Assembly: GCF_040782645.1 (NCBI RefSeq)
Contig: NZ_CP160403.1
Span: 3,782,001 to 3,846,000, forward strand
DNA: 64,000 bases
DNA from: Streptomyces sp. HUAS ZL42
Lineage (GTDB): Bacteria; Actinomycetota; Actinomycetes; Streptomycetales; Streptomycetaceae
Direction of reading: 5' to 3'
Shown here: positions 42,379 through 52,500 of the stretch, piece after piece
Layout: each line of letters begins with the position of its first letter
How positions within the stretch are numbered: the first letter of the stretch is position 1
Made by a program: the position numbers and the translations under genes
Notes under the pieces: model-generated
What the model saw: only the letters and a program-made list of their open reading frames with translations
Told to the model about the DNA's origin: nothing
Databases searched by the model: none

Positions 42379-43565
42379 ACGGCTCTCCTTGCTGTGCGGC
42401 CCCCGCGAACGCCGCCCGTCCGGCGTCGCGGAAGATAGACCAGCGCTTCGGTGCCGACGAAGCGCAGGACGAACGTCGTCACCAGCGCGAGCGCGGTGGC
42501 GGACAGTGCGCCCATCCCGAACCGGCCGACCAGCAGCGCGATCAGCGGGATGCGCAGCACCAGGTCGGCGTTGGCCAGCAGCGCGAACCGGCCGAGGCGA
42601 TCCCACCAGTGCCGGTGGGCTCGGCGGTCACGGAACAGCAGGTGCTCGATGAGCAGGAAGTTCCAGGCGACGCCGAACTGGTTGGCGAGGATCTCGGCAG
42701 GCACGTAGTGCATGCCGAGAGCGGTGAGGGCCCACAGGCCGGCCAGGTTGGGGACGAAGCCGGACGCGCCGATCAGACCGAAGCCGATCATGCGTGCGAC
42801 CGGGGAGGCGGTGCGCAGCCCGGCCAGATGGCGCAGGAAGCGCATCCCCTCCTGCGCGGTCGACTTGGACTCGCCGGCGAACCGGTCCTGGAAGACGAAC
42901 GGCACCTCGCTGACCGTGCGCGGACGGCTGCGCACGGCGAGTTCGAGGAGGATCTTGTAGCCGAGGGGCTTGAGGACGTCCGCGGTGACCGCGCTGCGGC
43001 GGATCGCGAAGAAGCCGCTCATCGGGTCGCTGATGCCGTGCAGCTTGCGCGGGAACAGCGACTTCGTCAGCCAGGTCGCGCCGCGCGAGACGGCCACCCG
43101 GTAGCTGCCCGCGAGCCCGGCCCGGCTGCCGCCCTTGATGTAACGGGAGGCGACGACGAGACCGGCGTTCGCTCGCTCGCCGGTGGCGACCAGTTCCGGT
43201 ACCAGCGACGGCGGATGCTGGCAGTCGCCGTCCATGACGACGATCCAGTCCGACCCGGCCGCCTTCAGCCCCTCGACCACCGCACCGCCGAGGCCGCCGA
43301 CCGGCTCCTCCCGGTGGATGACGGTCACCGGGAAGGGGCAGTCCTTCGCCGCCTCGCGGATCACCTCGGGGGTGTCGTCCGTGGAGTCGTCCACGAAGAC
43401 GACCTCGCAGGGCAGCCGGGACGGCACCGACTCGGTGATCTGGTGCAGCAGCTGACGGATGTTCGCCGACTCGTTGAAGGTCGGTACGACGATGGTGACG
43501 GCGCCCGGCTCGGCGACCTCGGAGGCACTTACGTCCGGGACGGGGGTCGTGTACTCGTGGGTCAT
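42375..43565 (-). CDS. GT2 glycosyltransferase fused to GtrA-type membrane domain
   Basis: A 396-residue protein. The N-terminal GT-A domain (about 20-245) shows TIVVPTFNESANI, EVVFVDDSTDD and WIVVMDGDCQHPPSL (DxD), as in dolichol-/polyprenol-phosphate mannose synthases. The C-terminal about 130 residues form four membrane helices of the GtrA family (RMIGFGLIGASGFVPNLAG). It should transfer a sugar to a polyprenyl phosphate for use outside the membrane, plausibly by the GT39-like protein encoded just upstream (ATGA overlap). Confidence 0.9.
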   Translation of the reverse strand: MTHEYTTPVPDVSASEVAEPGAVTIVVPTFNESANIRQLLHQITESVPSRLPCEVVFVDDSTDDTPEVIREAAKDCPFPVTVIHREEPVGGLGGAVVEGLKAAGSDWIVVMDGDCQHPPSLVPELVATGERANAGLVVASRYIKGGSRAGLAGSYRVAVSRGATWLTKSLFPRKLHGISDPMSGFFAIRRSAVTADVLKPLGYKILLELAVRSRPRTVSEVPFVFQDRFAGESKSTAQEGMRFLRHLAGLRTASPVARMIGFGLIGASGFVPNLAGLWALTALGMHYVPAEILANQFGVAWNFLLIEHLLFRDRRAHRHWWDRLGRFALLANADLVLRIPLIALLVGRFGMGALSATALALVTTFVLRFVGTEALVYLPRRRTGGVRGGRTARRAV

Positions 43566-45211
43566 CGGACGCCTCCGGACGTCGTGTCGATCTGGCGGAT
43601 CTCGATCCGGTCCTCGCCCGTGCCGAAGACGGCCACCGGCGTCGAGTGCTGCAGGGCCTGCTTCACACCCGGCAGGTCTGCCGCGTCACGCCGTACCGTC
43701 GGCGAGGCGACCACGTAGTCGAGGTCCCGCCACCCGTTCGGCATCGTCTTCGTCACCGCCGGGTCGAGATCGGCCTTGTAGAACCAGATGACGCCCAGCC
43801 CCGGCTGGTAGCCGGCGTGCACCAGGTCCAGCCAGAGTGCGTCGTCGACGAGGACCCGGGCGTCCTTCGGGTCCTCCACCTCGGTGGTGAGCCACTTGGA
43901 GGCGGCCCGGTAGGAGGCGTTTGCGTCGGCGGTGACGGCGGTGCGGTCGCCCTCGTACCAGTGCGGTACGACGTACGCGCCGGCGGCGAGCGCGAGGACG
44001 GCGGCGAGTGCGTACCGCCCGCGGGTCGTCCACCGCTGCTCCTGCTCGCTGCGCCACCGCTTCAGGACCGCGTGGGCCACCGAGGCGGTGCCTCCCGCGA
44101 GGACGAGGGCGAGGAAGGGCAGCGCCTGGATGATGTACATCGCGGGCAGGTAGCCGCTGGGGCGCATCGCGACGACGGCGAGGATCGCCACCGCCAGGCA
44201 GGGCCCGGCGAGCGCGCGGGCGGTGACGGACCAGCGCCAGGTCGCCAGGAGCAGCAGGGCGCCCGCAAGGCCGCCGATGATCAGAACGCGGTCGTAGTAG
44301 AGCCACGACTGCAGGACGCCGTACGAGCCGGAGCCCGCGTCGAGGATGAAGCCCGAACCCGGCCTGGACATCTGGTACTTGATGCCGTCCATCAGCGAGA
44401 CGTGCCCGCTGCCCGGGAACAGCTCTCCCTTCAGCAGGGCGAACAGGGGGTAGGAGAACCCGATGAGCGCGCAGGCCGTGAGGGCGCCGGTCAGCGCGAA
44501 CTTGCGGGTGTCGCGATGGCTGTGCCGCCACATGGTGAGGAACAGGGCCGGCAGGATGACGAGCATCGTCTCCTTGGTGAGCACGGCCGTGGCGGCCGCG
44601 ATACCGGCGCCGAAGTGGTGCCAGAGATGGCGGCTGGGCGAGGCGGCGAGGGTGAACGCCAGCAGGGTCCACATCACCGCGAGGTTGTCGAGGAAGATCT
44701 CCCGCTGGAGGACGACGGACAGCGGGGACAGCCCGAAGATGGCCATGCCGAGCCCGGCGGCCCAGCGGGGCAGCGCCAGGCGCCGGCCCAGCACGTACAT
44801 CAGCACCGCGCTGACCGCGCTGACCGCGAGCATCGCGATCCGCATGGTGCCGACGGTCATCCAGTCGGGGTTGATCAGCGACGGTATCCAGGTCAGCAGG
44901 GCTATCTGGATCCAGCCGAGGGGCGGGTGGTCGTACCAGTAGGTGTAGTGGGCGAGGCCCCTGCCCTCCTGGACGGCCCAGGCCTGGGCGAGATAGGTGC
45001 CCTCGTCGTCGCTGAGGGTCGGGTAGTCGGCGATGTTCCAGCCCTGTACGACGAGGATCGCCACGAGGAGCACACCGCACAGGACGAGGTCGGGACGTGA
45101 GGACCGAAGCCGCCGCGGAGAGACTGTTCGGTCGGTCGAACGCACTTCAGGCGCAGGCCTGCGCTGCGCGGGGACCTTGGGAGTGGTCACCGCGGGAAGG
45201 GTGGAGGTCAC
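43562..45211 (-). CDS. GT39/ArnT-like membrane glycosyltransferase
   Basis: A 549-residue protein with about 11 membrane helices. The first extracytoplasmic loop has TLSDDEGTYLAQAWAVQEG, with the acidic pair typical of GT-C enzymes, and YDHPPLGWIQIALL, the mannosyltransferase-like His-Pro-Pro motif; LQREIFLDNLAV is a second acidic loop. GT-C enzymes use polyprenyl-phosphate sugars. The C-terminal soluble part (about 420-549) lies outside. Start and stop both overlap neighbours by four bases, so the four genes form one coupled unit. Confidence 0.9.
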   Translation of the reverse strand: MTSTLPAVTTPKVPAQRRPAPEVRSTDRTVSPRRLRSSRPDLVLCGVLLVAILVVQGWNIADYPTLSDDEGTYLAQAWAVQEGRGLAHYTYWYDHPPLGWIQIALLTWIPSLINPDWMTVGTMRIAMLAVSAVSAVLMYVLGRRLALPRWAAGLGMAIFGLSPLSVVLQREIFLDNLAVMWTLLAFTLAASPSRHLWHHFGAGIAAATAVLTKETMLVILPALFLTMWRHSHRDTRKFALTGALTACALIGFSYPLFALLKGELFPGSGHVSLMDGIKYQMSRPGSGFILDAGSGSYGVLQSWLYYDRVLIIGGLAGALLLLATWRWSVTARALAGPCLAVAILAVVAMRPSGYLPAMYIIQALPFLALVLAGGTASVAHAVLKRWRSEQEQRWTTRGRYALAAVLALAAGAYVVPHWYEGDRTAVTADANASYRAASKWLTTEVEDPKDARVLVDDALWLDLVHAGYQPGLGVIWFYKADLDPAVTKTMPNGWRDLDYVVASPTVRRDAADLPGVKQALQHSTPVAVFGTGEDRIEIRQIDTTSGGVR

Positions 45212-46485
45212 GCAGGAACGTCCTCTCGGAGCTCTCGGTTCACTTCGGCCGATGTGAGATGCGCGCCGACATGAGTCGTCAACTCCCAGTCGTTACGGCC
45301 GCGTTGCTCACGCCACACGGCGCGGATGGCGGCCCCGGCGAGGAGCACCTGGTAGAAGGGACCGCCCACGACGAGCTTCAGGTAGTGGACGAAGCGGACG
45401 CGAAGGCCGTACTGCTTGCCGAAGTCGTGCAGCCCCACGACCTCGAAGACGAAGGTGACGAGCGCGGTGACGGCCGGCAGGAAGGTGATGAAGGCGATGC
45501 CGACGGGCACGTCGAGGAAGAGCGCGATCGCCACGTTGAGCGGGATGATGACGCCGGAGAAGGCCTGCAGGAACGGCGTCATGAGGGTGTAGCGGGCGAG
45601 CAAGCGCTGGCCGAATCCCGGCAGTTGCTTCCAGTCCTTCTTCCGGTACACCTGCAGGAAGCCCTGGTTCCAGCGGGTGCGCTGCTTGAGCAGCGACATC
45701 AGCGAGCCCGGGGTCTCCTCGCGGGTCACCATGTCGGAGTCGTAGGCGACGACGACCTTCTTGCCGACGCTGGACAGCCGCACGCCCAGATCGCAGTCCT
45801 CGGCAAGGCAGTTGGGGTCCCAGCCGTCGGCCTCCCGCAACACGTCGGTCCGTACGAAGACGGTGTTGCCGCCGAGCGGGATGAACCCCTTCTGCGCGTG
45901 CAGATGGAGCCGGGAGCGGAACCAGAAGAAGTACTCCAGGCAGTTGCGCAGGCTGTACCAGCTGGAGTGGAAGTTGATGAGCTGGACCCCGCCCTGCACG
46001 ACGTCCGCGCCGGTGGTGCGGAACGCGTGGTCGACGTGGGAGAGCAGCTCCGGATGGACCTGGTCCTCGGCGTCGAAGACCCCGACGACGTCGCCGCGGC
46101 AGTGCGGCAGCGCCGTGTTCATGGCCTTCGGCTTGTTCTTCTTCTCGTGGGTGTCGACGACGACCCTCACGCGCGGGTCGCGTTCGGCCGCCCGCTCGGC
46201 GACCGCCGTGGTCTCCGGGTCGTCGTGCCCCACGATGACGATGATCTCGAAGTCGGTGTGTGTGGACTCCAGCAGTCGCTGGATGGTGTGGTCCAGCACG
46301 GCCTGTTCGTGCCGGGCCGGAAGCAGCAGTGAGAACGAGAGGTGCTCACCGCCGTCCGGTCTGCTGAACCGGGTGGAGGCGAGCACCTCGGGCGTACGCC
46401 ACGCGTGCATCTGCCACCACAAGGTGAAGGCCGCCATCCAGAACAAGGTCAGCGAGACGGCAGAAATGAAGACAGACGTAAGCAA
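45208..46485 (-). CDS. Processive GT2 polysaccharide synthase (CslA/BcsA-like)
   Basis: A 425-residue membrane glycosyltransferase. One N-terminal helix precedes the GT2 domain (about 50-300): SLLLPARHEQ, VVGVFDAEDQVHP (DxD), CLAEDCDLGVRL (ED of the catalytic base region) and LKQRTRWNQG (QxxRW), the set of processive beta-glycan synthases. Two or three C-terminal helices can form the export channel. No PilZ domain. TTG 46485 has GGGGGGATC upstream and falls after a leader hairpin; TTG 46521 would lie within that hairpin. First gene of the glycan operon. Confidence 0.85.
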   Translation of the reverse strand: MLTSVFISAVSLTLFWMAAFTLWWQMHAWRTPEVLASTRFSRPDGGEHLSFSLLLPARHEQAVLDHTIQRLLESTHTDFEIIVIVGHDDPETTAVAERAAERDPRVRVVVDTHEKKNKPKAMNTALPHCRGDVVGVFDAEDQVHPELLSHVDHAFRTTGADVVQGGVQLINFHSSWYSLRNCLEYFFWFRSRLHLHAQKGFIPLGGNTVFVRTDVLREADGWDPNCLAEDCDLGVRLSSVGKKVVVAYDSDMVTREETPGSLMSLLKQRTRWNQGFLQVYRKKDWKQLPGFGQRLLARYTLMTPFLQAFSGVIIPLNVAIALFLDVPVGIAFITFLPAVTALVTFVFEVVGLHDFGKQYGLRVRFVHYLKLVVGGPFYQVLLAGAAIRAVWREQRGRNDWELTTHVGAHLTSAEVNRELREDVPA

Positions 46486-46516
46486 AAGATCCCCCCAGAT
46501 CCCCAAAGCCCCCTGT

Positions 46517-46559
46517 CGCAACGGTGCGTCACAGCCGTTGCGTCATGGCGGAGATCTTA
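46517..46559 (-). promoter_or_regulatory. Glycan operon promoter and leader hairpin
   Basis: On the minus strand a TAAGAT -10 box lies at 46559-46554. Downstream in the leader is a perfect eight-pair inverted repeat, CGCAACGG / CCGTTGCG (46517-46524 and 46535-46542) around ten bases. It begins close to the likely start of transcription, so it may be an operator or an RNA hairpin. Confidence 0.5.
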
Positions 46560-46677
46560 TGGGCGTTCTGTGAAGTGCGCAGGCTCATTCAGTGAAGAGC
46601 GTGTTTCATCACAATGAGTCTTCAGAGTGAACAATCCGACCGCTGGTCTCGTTTGGGAGGGTTGCGCATCTGTCGTT

Positions 46678-48711
46678 TCAGCTGATCAGCGCAGTGCGCA
46701 ACCGGTCCGGATCCGTGGTCGGGGCGTCGCAAGTGAAGTTACGGCAGACGTACGCGGTCGGTTCACCCTGCAGCAGAGAACGATCGGCGAGCAGCGGGAA
46801 CTCGTCACTCTCAGGAGTGCCGTACGCCACGACCGCACCGGGAGCCGTGCCCAGAAGTGCCGTACGGTGCAGGGACTTTGTGGCGGGATCGTCCAGGGCC
46901 GGCCCGACCACGGCGACCTCGCGCGGGCCGTCGAGGAGAGCCTCCGCGACGGCGAGCCCCCAGCCGATGAACCGCGGCACGCGCGGCCCCAGCGCCTTCA
47001 CCACCCCCAACGCCCGCTCGGCGGCGGTGCGATGGGGCTCGGAGCCCGTCTGGGCCGCATAGCCCAGCAGGGCGCCCGCGGCGGCGGTCCAGCCGGACGG
47101 TGCCGCATTGTCGGTCGGATCCTGCGGCCGGCGGATCAGCTTCTCCGCGTCCGCCGCGGTGTCGTACAGCGCGCCCGACTCGGGGTCGGCGAAACGGGCG
47201 AGGACGTGATCGAGAAGGAACCCGGCGAATTCGAGCCACACCCCTTCCCCGGTGACGGACGCCAGCGCGAGGAACCCCTCCGCCACGTCCGCGTAGTCCT
47301 CCAGCACGCCCGCGTTGGCGCCGACTTGCCCGTCCTTGCTGGTGCGGGCGAGCCTGGCCTGGTCGTCGAGGTGCAGCCGGACGAGGAGATCGGCGGCCTC
47401 GAGCGCGGCCTCGACCAGGTCGGGGCGGTCGAAGTAGGCGCCGGTCTCGGCCAGGGCGGCGATGGCGAGGCCGTTCCAGGCGGCGACGACCTTGTCGTCC
47501 CGGCCGGGGGTGGGACGGGCGGAACGGGCCTCGAGGAGCCTGCGGCGGACGTCCGCGACCTTGCCCGCGTCGAACACCTCGTCCTGCTGCGGGAGTTGAA
47601 GCACGGAGGAGCCGTGTTCGAACGTGCCGTCCTCGGTGACGCCGAAGTACCGGGCGGCTAGGCGGGCGTCCTCCTCGCCGAGGACGTCGGCGAGCTGCCG
47701 GGGCGTCCAGGCGTAGTACGCGCCCTCGACGTGGCGCCCGCTCCCGTCGTCGCTGTCGGCGTCGAGCGCGGAGGCGAACCCGCCCTCGCCGGTGCGGAGT
47801 TCACGCACCATGAAGTCGGCGGTCTCGAGCGCGACCCGCCGGGCGAGCTCGGACCCCGTGGAACGCCAGAGATGGGCGTAGACGCGGCAGAGCAGGGCGT
47901 TGTCGTAGAGCATCTTCTCGAAGTGGGGCACGACCCAGTCACGGTCGACGGAGTACCGGGCGAACCCGCCGCCGAGCTGGTCGTAGATCCCGCCCCGGGC
48001 CATCCGCTCGCACGTGTCCCGGGCCATCTGCAGCGCACCCTCGGCCCCGGTCCGCGCGTGGTGCCGCAGCAGGAACTCCACGACCATGGACGGCGGGAAC
48101 TTCGGCGCCGCTCCGAATCCGCCGCGCTGCGGGTCGTACTCCCGGGTCAGGCCGAGCAGCGCCTGCGCGAGCTCCTGCTCGCCGGGCGCCTGGGTGCCGC
48201 CGAAGGAGATCTCCCGCCCGGCCAGGTCCCGCACGATCTTCCCGGCCACCTCGGCGACCTCGTCCCGCCGCCCGGTCCAGGCCTGGTGGACACCTTCGAG
48301 CACCTGCCGGAAGGAGGGCATGCCGTGCCGCGGGGCGGGCGGGAAGTACGTACCGAAGTAGAACGGCTCGGCGTCCGGCGTCAGGAACACGGTCATGGGC
48401 CATCCGCCCTGCCCGGTCGCCGCCTGCACGGCCTCCATGTAGACGGCGTCCACGTCGGGGCGCTCTTCGCGGTCCACCTTGATGTTGACGAAGTGGTCGT
48501 TGAGGTAATCGGCGGTCCGCTGATCCTCGAACGACTCGTGAGCCATGACGTGACACCAGTGACAGCTGCTGTACCCGACACTCAGCAGCACGGGTTTCCC
48601 GCTCTTGTGCGCCTCCTCGAAGGCCTCGGCAGACCACGGCCACCAGTCGACGGGGTTGTCGGCGTGCTGGAGGAGGTACGGGGACGTCTCGTGCGCCAGT
48701 CGGTTCGGCAT
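46678..48711 (-). CDS. DUF255 thioredoxin-fold protein (YyaL/SSP411 family)
   Basis: A 677-residue cytoplasmic protein. The N-terminal thioredoxin-like domain (about 1-165) has [15 protein letters not shown] (CxxC at Cys50/Cys53) and [10 protein letters not shown]. The remainder is an alpha/alpha-barrel similar to N-acylglucosamine epimerases and glycoside hydrolases ([44 protein letters not shown]). Widely conserved from bacteria to man, of unknown biochemical role. ATG 48711 ([13 protein letters not shown]) has AGGA at good spacing; ATG 48720 does not. Confidence 0.9.
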   Translation of the reverse strand: MPNRLAHETSPYLLQHADNPVDWWPWSAEAFEEAHKSGKPVLLSVGYSSCHWCHVMAHESFEDQRTADYLNDHFVNIKVDREERPDVDAVYMEAVQAATGQGGWPMTVFLTPDAEPFYFGTYFPPAPRHGMPSFRQVLEGVHQAWTGRRDEVAEVAGKIVRDLAGREISFGGTQAPGEQELAQALLGLTREYDPQRGGFGAAPKFPPSMVVEFLLRHHARTGAEGALQMARDTCERMARGGIYDQLGGGFARYSVDRDWVVPHFEKMLYDNALLCRVYAHLWRSTGSELARRVALETADFMVRELRTGEGGFASALDADSDDGSGRHVEGAYYAWTPRQLADVLGEEDARLAARYFGVTEDGTFEHGSSVLQLPQQDEVFDAGKVADVRRRLLEARSARPTPGRDDKVVAAWNGLAIAALAETGAYFDRPDLVEAALEAADLLVRLHLDDQARLARTSKDGQVGANAGVLEDYADVAEGFLALASVTGEGVWLEFAGFLLDHVLARFADPESGALYDTAADAEKLIRRPQDPTDNAAPSGWTAAAGALLGYAAQTGSEPHRTAAERALGVVKALGPRVPRFIGWGLAVAEALLDGPREVAVVGPALDDPATKSLHRTALLGTAPGAVVAYGTPESDEFPLLADRSLLQGEPTAYVCRNFTCDAPTTDPDRLRTALIS

Positions 48712-48741
48712 GGTGTCCATCCTGCCGCAGTACCCCGCAGC

Positions 48742-49364
48742 TCACGCGTCAGGCGTCTCCCGGACGGTGACGTCGAGGTTCCCGCGCCCCGCCGTTCGGC
48801 GCGACGAGGACCTTCAGGTAGGCGACGCGGCCTTGGTCGGTCAGCAGGCAGAAGCGGTCGCCTCGCTTCACGTTCGCGGTGTACGTGCCATTGCGGCACG
48901 AACAGGTTGGGGCCGTCGAACGACGACGAGAAAATGATGTCCGCGCCCTTGACGACACCGTGCGCCACGACCGGTTTGGCCGTGTCCAGCTCGATGTACG
49001 AGCCGATGTCGGTCGTGTCGGCCTCCAGGCCGGCCGGCCCGTACAGCACCTTGTCCGTCTGGGCGCTCTGCTTGGGGGACGCGGCGGGCTGTGCCTCGCC
49101 GGTGGACCCCTTCGCCCCGGACGACTGCGCGGAAGTGGGCGCCGACCCCGCGCTCGTGTCGGCCGACGAGCCGCCCGGCCGACTCACCAGGACCGTGACA
49201 AGGATGCTCACGACCGGGATGACGATTCCGGCGACCCACCAGGCCCAGCGGGGCTGTTAGGGCTGGGGCTGTTGGGGCGGGTAGGGCGACTGCGGCTGGT
49301 AAGGCTGCTGCGGCTGGTAAGGACCCTGTGACGGGTCCGTCGGCCCACCGTTCACCGTGCTCAT
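48742..49364 (-). pseudogene. Broken gene for a Pro/Gln-rich single-pass membrane protein
   Basis: ATG 49364 opens a Pro/Gln/Tyr-rich N-terminus (PYQPQQPYQPQSPYPPQQPQP) that ends at TAA 49259-49257. The same frame resumes at once with QPRWAWWVAGIVIPVVSILV (one membrane helix) and an exported domain to about FDGPNLFVP. The coding frame then shifts near 48897 (continuing NGTYTANVKRGDRFCLLTDQ) and again near 48791 (NLDVTVRETPDA, stop 48742). A TAC-to-TAA change plus two indels explain it. The family looks like actinobacterial membrane proteins of unknown function. Sequencing error is an alternative. Confidence 0.65.
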
Positions 49365-49536
49365 GTCCCCCGTCTTTCCTTCCCTCTCGTCTCTGCGATC
49401 ACGATAGCCACGGCCGCCCTCTACACCAATTCGCGGATTCCGCAAGGTGATCGGAGGCCGCCCGCCCCCTCGCACCAATGCGCCGTCCGCAGCACACTTG
49501 ACCAAGAACGCCGTTGCTGCCGGAGGGGGACGTGAC

Positions 49537-52500
49537 ATGCGGGACAGCCATCGGGCGGAGGCCGAGCGGCTGTTGGGCCGGGCCGTCGAGGAAGAGGTGC
49601 GGCGCTCGGGCGGCCGTACCGACGGACAGGTACTGATGGCGCGGGCGCGCGGCGCGCTCGAGGCGATGGCGGAGACCGCCGTGGAGGAGTACGAGGCCTA
49701 CACACGCGCCCTGGACGAGGCGGAGGCCGGACAGCTGACGTTCGGGCAGCGGTACGCCCGCGAGGGCGGGGGGACTCCCCTGCTGGTGGCGGGGGTCGGC
49801 GCGGTCGCGGCCGCCGTCGCCGACCTGGCTCTCGGCACGAGCACGGGGACCGCGTTGGGCGCGGGCGTGACCGTGGGTGTGGTGAGCGCGGCGGCGACCG
49901 TCGTCAAGGTGGCGGGGTCCCATCTGCCCGCGGCGCACCACCGTGCCGGTGCCGCGGGCCAGCCGGGCGGACCGGAACAGCTGCGGCTGCAGTGGCTGAC
50001 GGCTCTGGAGGTGCGGGGTATCCGCCCGTTCCTGGATCAGCAGCGTGTGATCATCGCGTCGACCGGGCCGAAGAAGAGCGGCCCGCAGCTGCGCGGCGCG
50101 GACAAGAGCGCGGCCGCCCGCGGGCGAAACGTCCTCGATCAGTCGTTCGGTCAACTCCCCGAGCCCGTCGGCCCGTTCGCGGGACGCCGGCAGGAGATGG
50201 CGCGGATCCGGCAGTGGGTGCAGGCGGCCCGCGCGAGCACCGAGACACGGCCGACGGTGGTCGTGCTGCACGGGGCGCCCGGCAGCGGTCGTACGACGCT
50301 CGCGGTGCGCGCCGCCCACGACCTGCGGGACCAGTTCCGCGGCGCATGCGTGGTCGACCTGCGCGGCGACAGCCCGGAGGAGCCGCCGCTGCCCACCCGC
50401 GACGCCCTGCTGCACCTGCTGAACCGTCTCGGCGCACCCCGCGAACAACTTCTGTTCCGCGAGCGCTCCTCACCCGACCAGCAGGTCAAACGGCTGAGCG
50501 AGCTGTACCACCAGCATCTGACCGGCCTGCCCGTCACCGTGATCCTCGACGACGCCTCCGACCCGGAGCAGGTCCGCACACTCGTCCCGGAGCGCTCCGA
50601 GAGCCTCGTTCTGGTCACCGCGCGCGAACCCCTCGCCCTGCCCGCAGACCTGCCGGCCTGGGTGCACCACCTGCCGGTGGAGAGCCTCGACGCGGCAGGC
50701 GCGGAGGAACTGCTGAACTCTGCGGCACGGAACAGTTCGGGACCGTACGACGCCGAGTCCACCGACCGGATCCGGCAGCTGTGCGGCGGGCTGCCGCTGG
50801 CGCTGCGCATCGCGGGCTCGTCCCTGGGCCCGCGCTCGCCGCGTGGCCTGGCCTCCGACCTGGGCGCGTACGGCCCCGTCGAACCGGTCGAGCGCGCGCT
50901 GTGGCTGCTGTACACCGACCAGACGGACGCCGGGCGGCGGCTGCTGCGCCGGCTGGCCCTCGCAGGGCGCGCCTCGCTCGGCGCCGCCGCGGCCGCCGCG
51001 CTGCTCGCCACGGACCGCTCCGAGGCGACCCGTCACCTCGTCGAGCTCTCCCGCGCGGGCCTGATCGACCATGTACGCGGCAGCCGCTACCGCCTGCACG
51101 ACGTCGTCCGTGCCTTCGCCCAGGCCCGCCTCCTCGACGAGGAGGAACCGGCCGAGCGCACGGCCGCGCAGGAACGGCTGATCGTGAGCTACGCCGAGCT
51201 CGCGGACTCGGTGCTGCGCCTGGTGGACGGCAACATGTCGACCCGCTCGGACCGCTTCAGCCCGCACGGCTTCACCTCCCTCGACGAGGCGCTGCGCTGG
51301 CTGGACGACGAGTCGAGCTTCATCACGGCGACGCTCAGGCACGCGGAGGGCGTCAACCAGGCGGCCGTACTGAACCTGCTCGGCGCCCTGTGCGACTACT
51401 GCCTGCTGCGCGGCGACCTCTATCGCCTCGGCGAGATCAGCGAGCTGGCGCAGGCCGTCGACCAGGGCCTGCTGATCCGCTCGGTGCAGTGGCGCACAGG
51501 CATCGCGGCCCGGCAGCTCGGCGAGCTGGACAAGGCCCGCACCACCCTGACCTCGGTGGTCGACCTCTATCTGCAGGCCCACCACGACGCGGGCGCGGCC
51601 CGCGCCCTGTGCTCGCTCGGCATCACCCTGCACCACCAGGGCCACCTCACCGAGGCGGCGGCCAAGCTCCGCGAGGCCCTCGACATCCAGGCGGCTCCGG
51701 AGCTGTCGACCGACCGTGCCTGGACGATGCACGCGCTGGCGGCCGTGCAGCGGGACCGGGGGCGGGTGGCCGAAGCCCTCGACCTGCTCACCCGTTCGCT
51801 GGTGCTGCACCGCGAGGGCGGCTCGGTGCACGGCGAGGCGTGGGCACACTTCCAGCTCGGCCAGCTGGGGCTGCGCATGGGCGACGTGCCCCGCGCGGAG
51901 GCGGATCTGCGGACGGCCCTCGACCTGTACGGCCGTACCCGCGACGCCCGCGGCGAGGCCTGGGCCCTCACCCAGCTGGCCCGCGCCCGTCTCGTCGCCG
52001 GCGACCCGTCCCCGGCGATAGAGGGACTGCGCCAGGCCGCCGCCCGGCACCGCGACAACGAGGACGCGCGCGGAGGGGCCTGGACGGTCTACTACCTGGG
52101 CCAGGCCCTGGAGGAGGCCGGCAATCTGGACCAAGCGGTCAGAGAACTCGAACGCTCACGCACCCTCTTCTCCCGTATGCGCGACGTCTACGGTCTGGCC
52201 TGCGCCCGCCATCACTCGGCCCGCGCGACCAGGGACCAGCGGGCGGCCCAGACGGGCTCGCTGCGCAACTCGGGCTTCGCCCGGCAGCTCCTGGTGGACG
52301 CCCGCGCCGACTTCCAGCGCATCGGCGTCGCCCACGGCGAGGCCTGGACCTGCCTGGAACTGGCCGTCGTCGAGGCGGGCAACGCCCGTACGCAGCAGGC
52401 GCTGGCGCTGTGCGACGAGGCGGCCGGGCTGTTCACGTCGTACGAGGACCGGCGGGGCGAGGACTGGGCCCGCTTCCTGCGCTGCACCCTCCTCCCGTAC

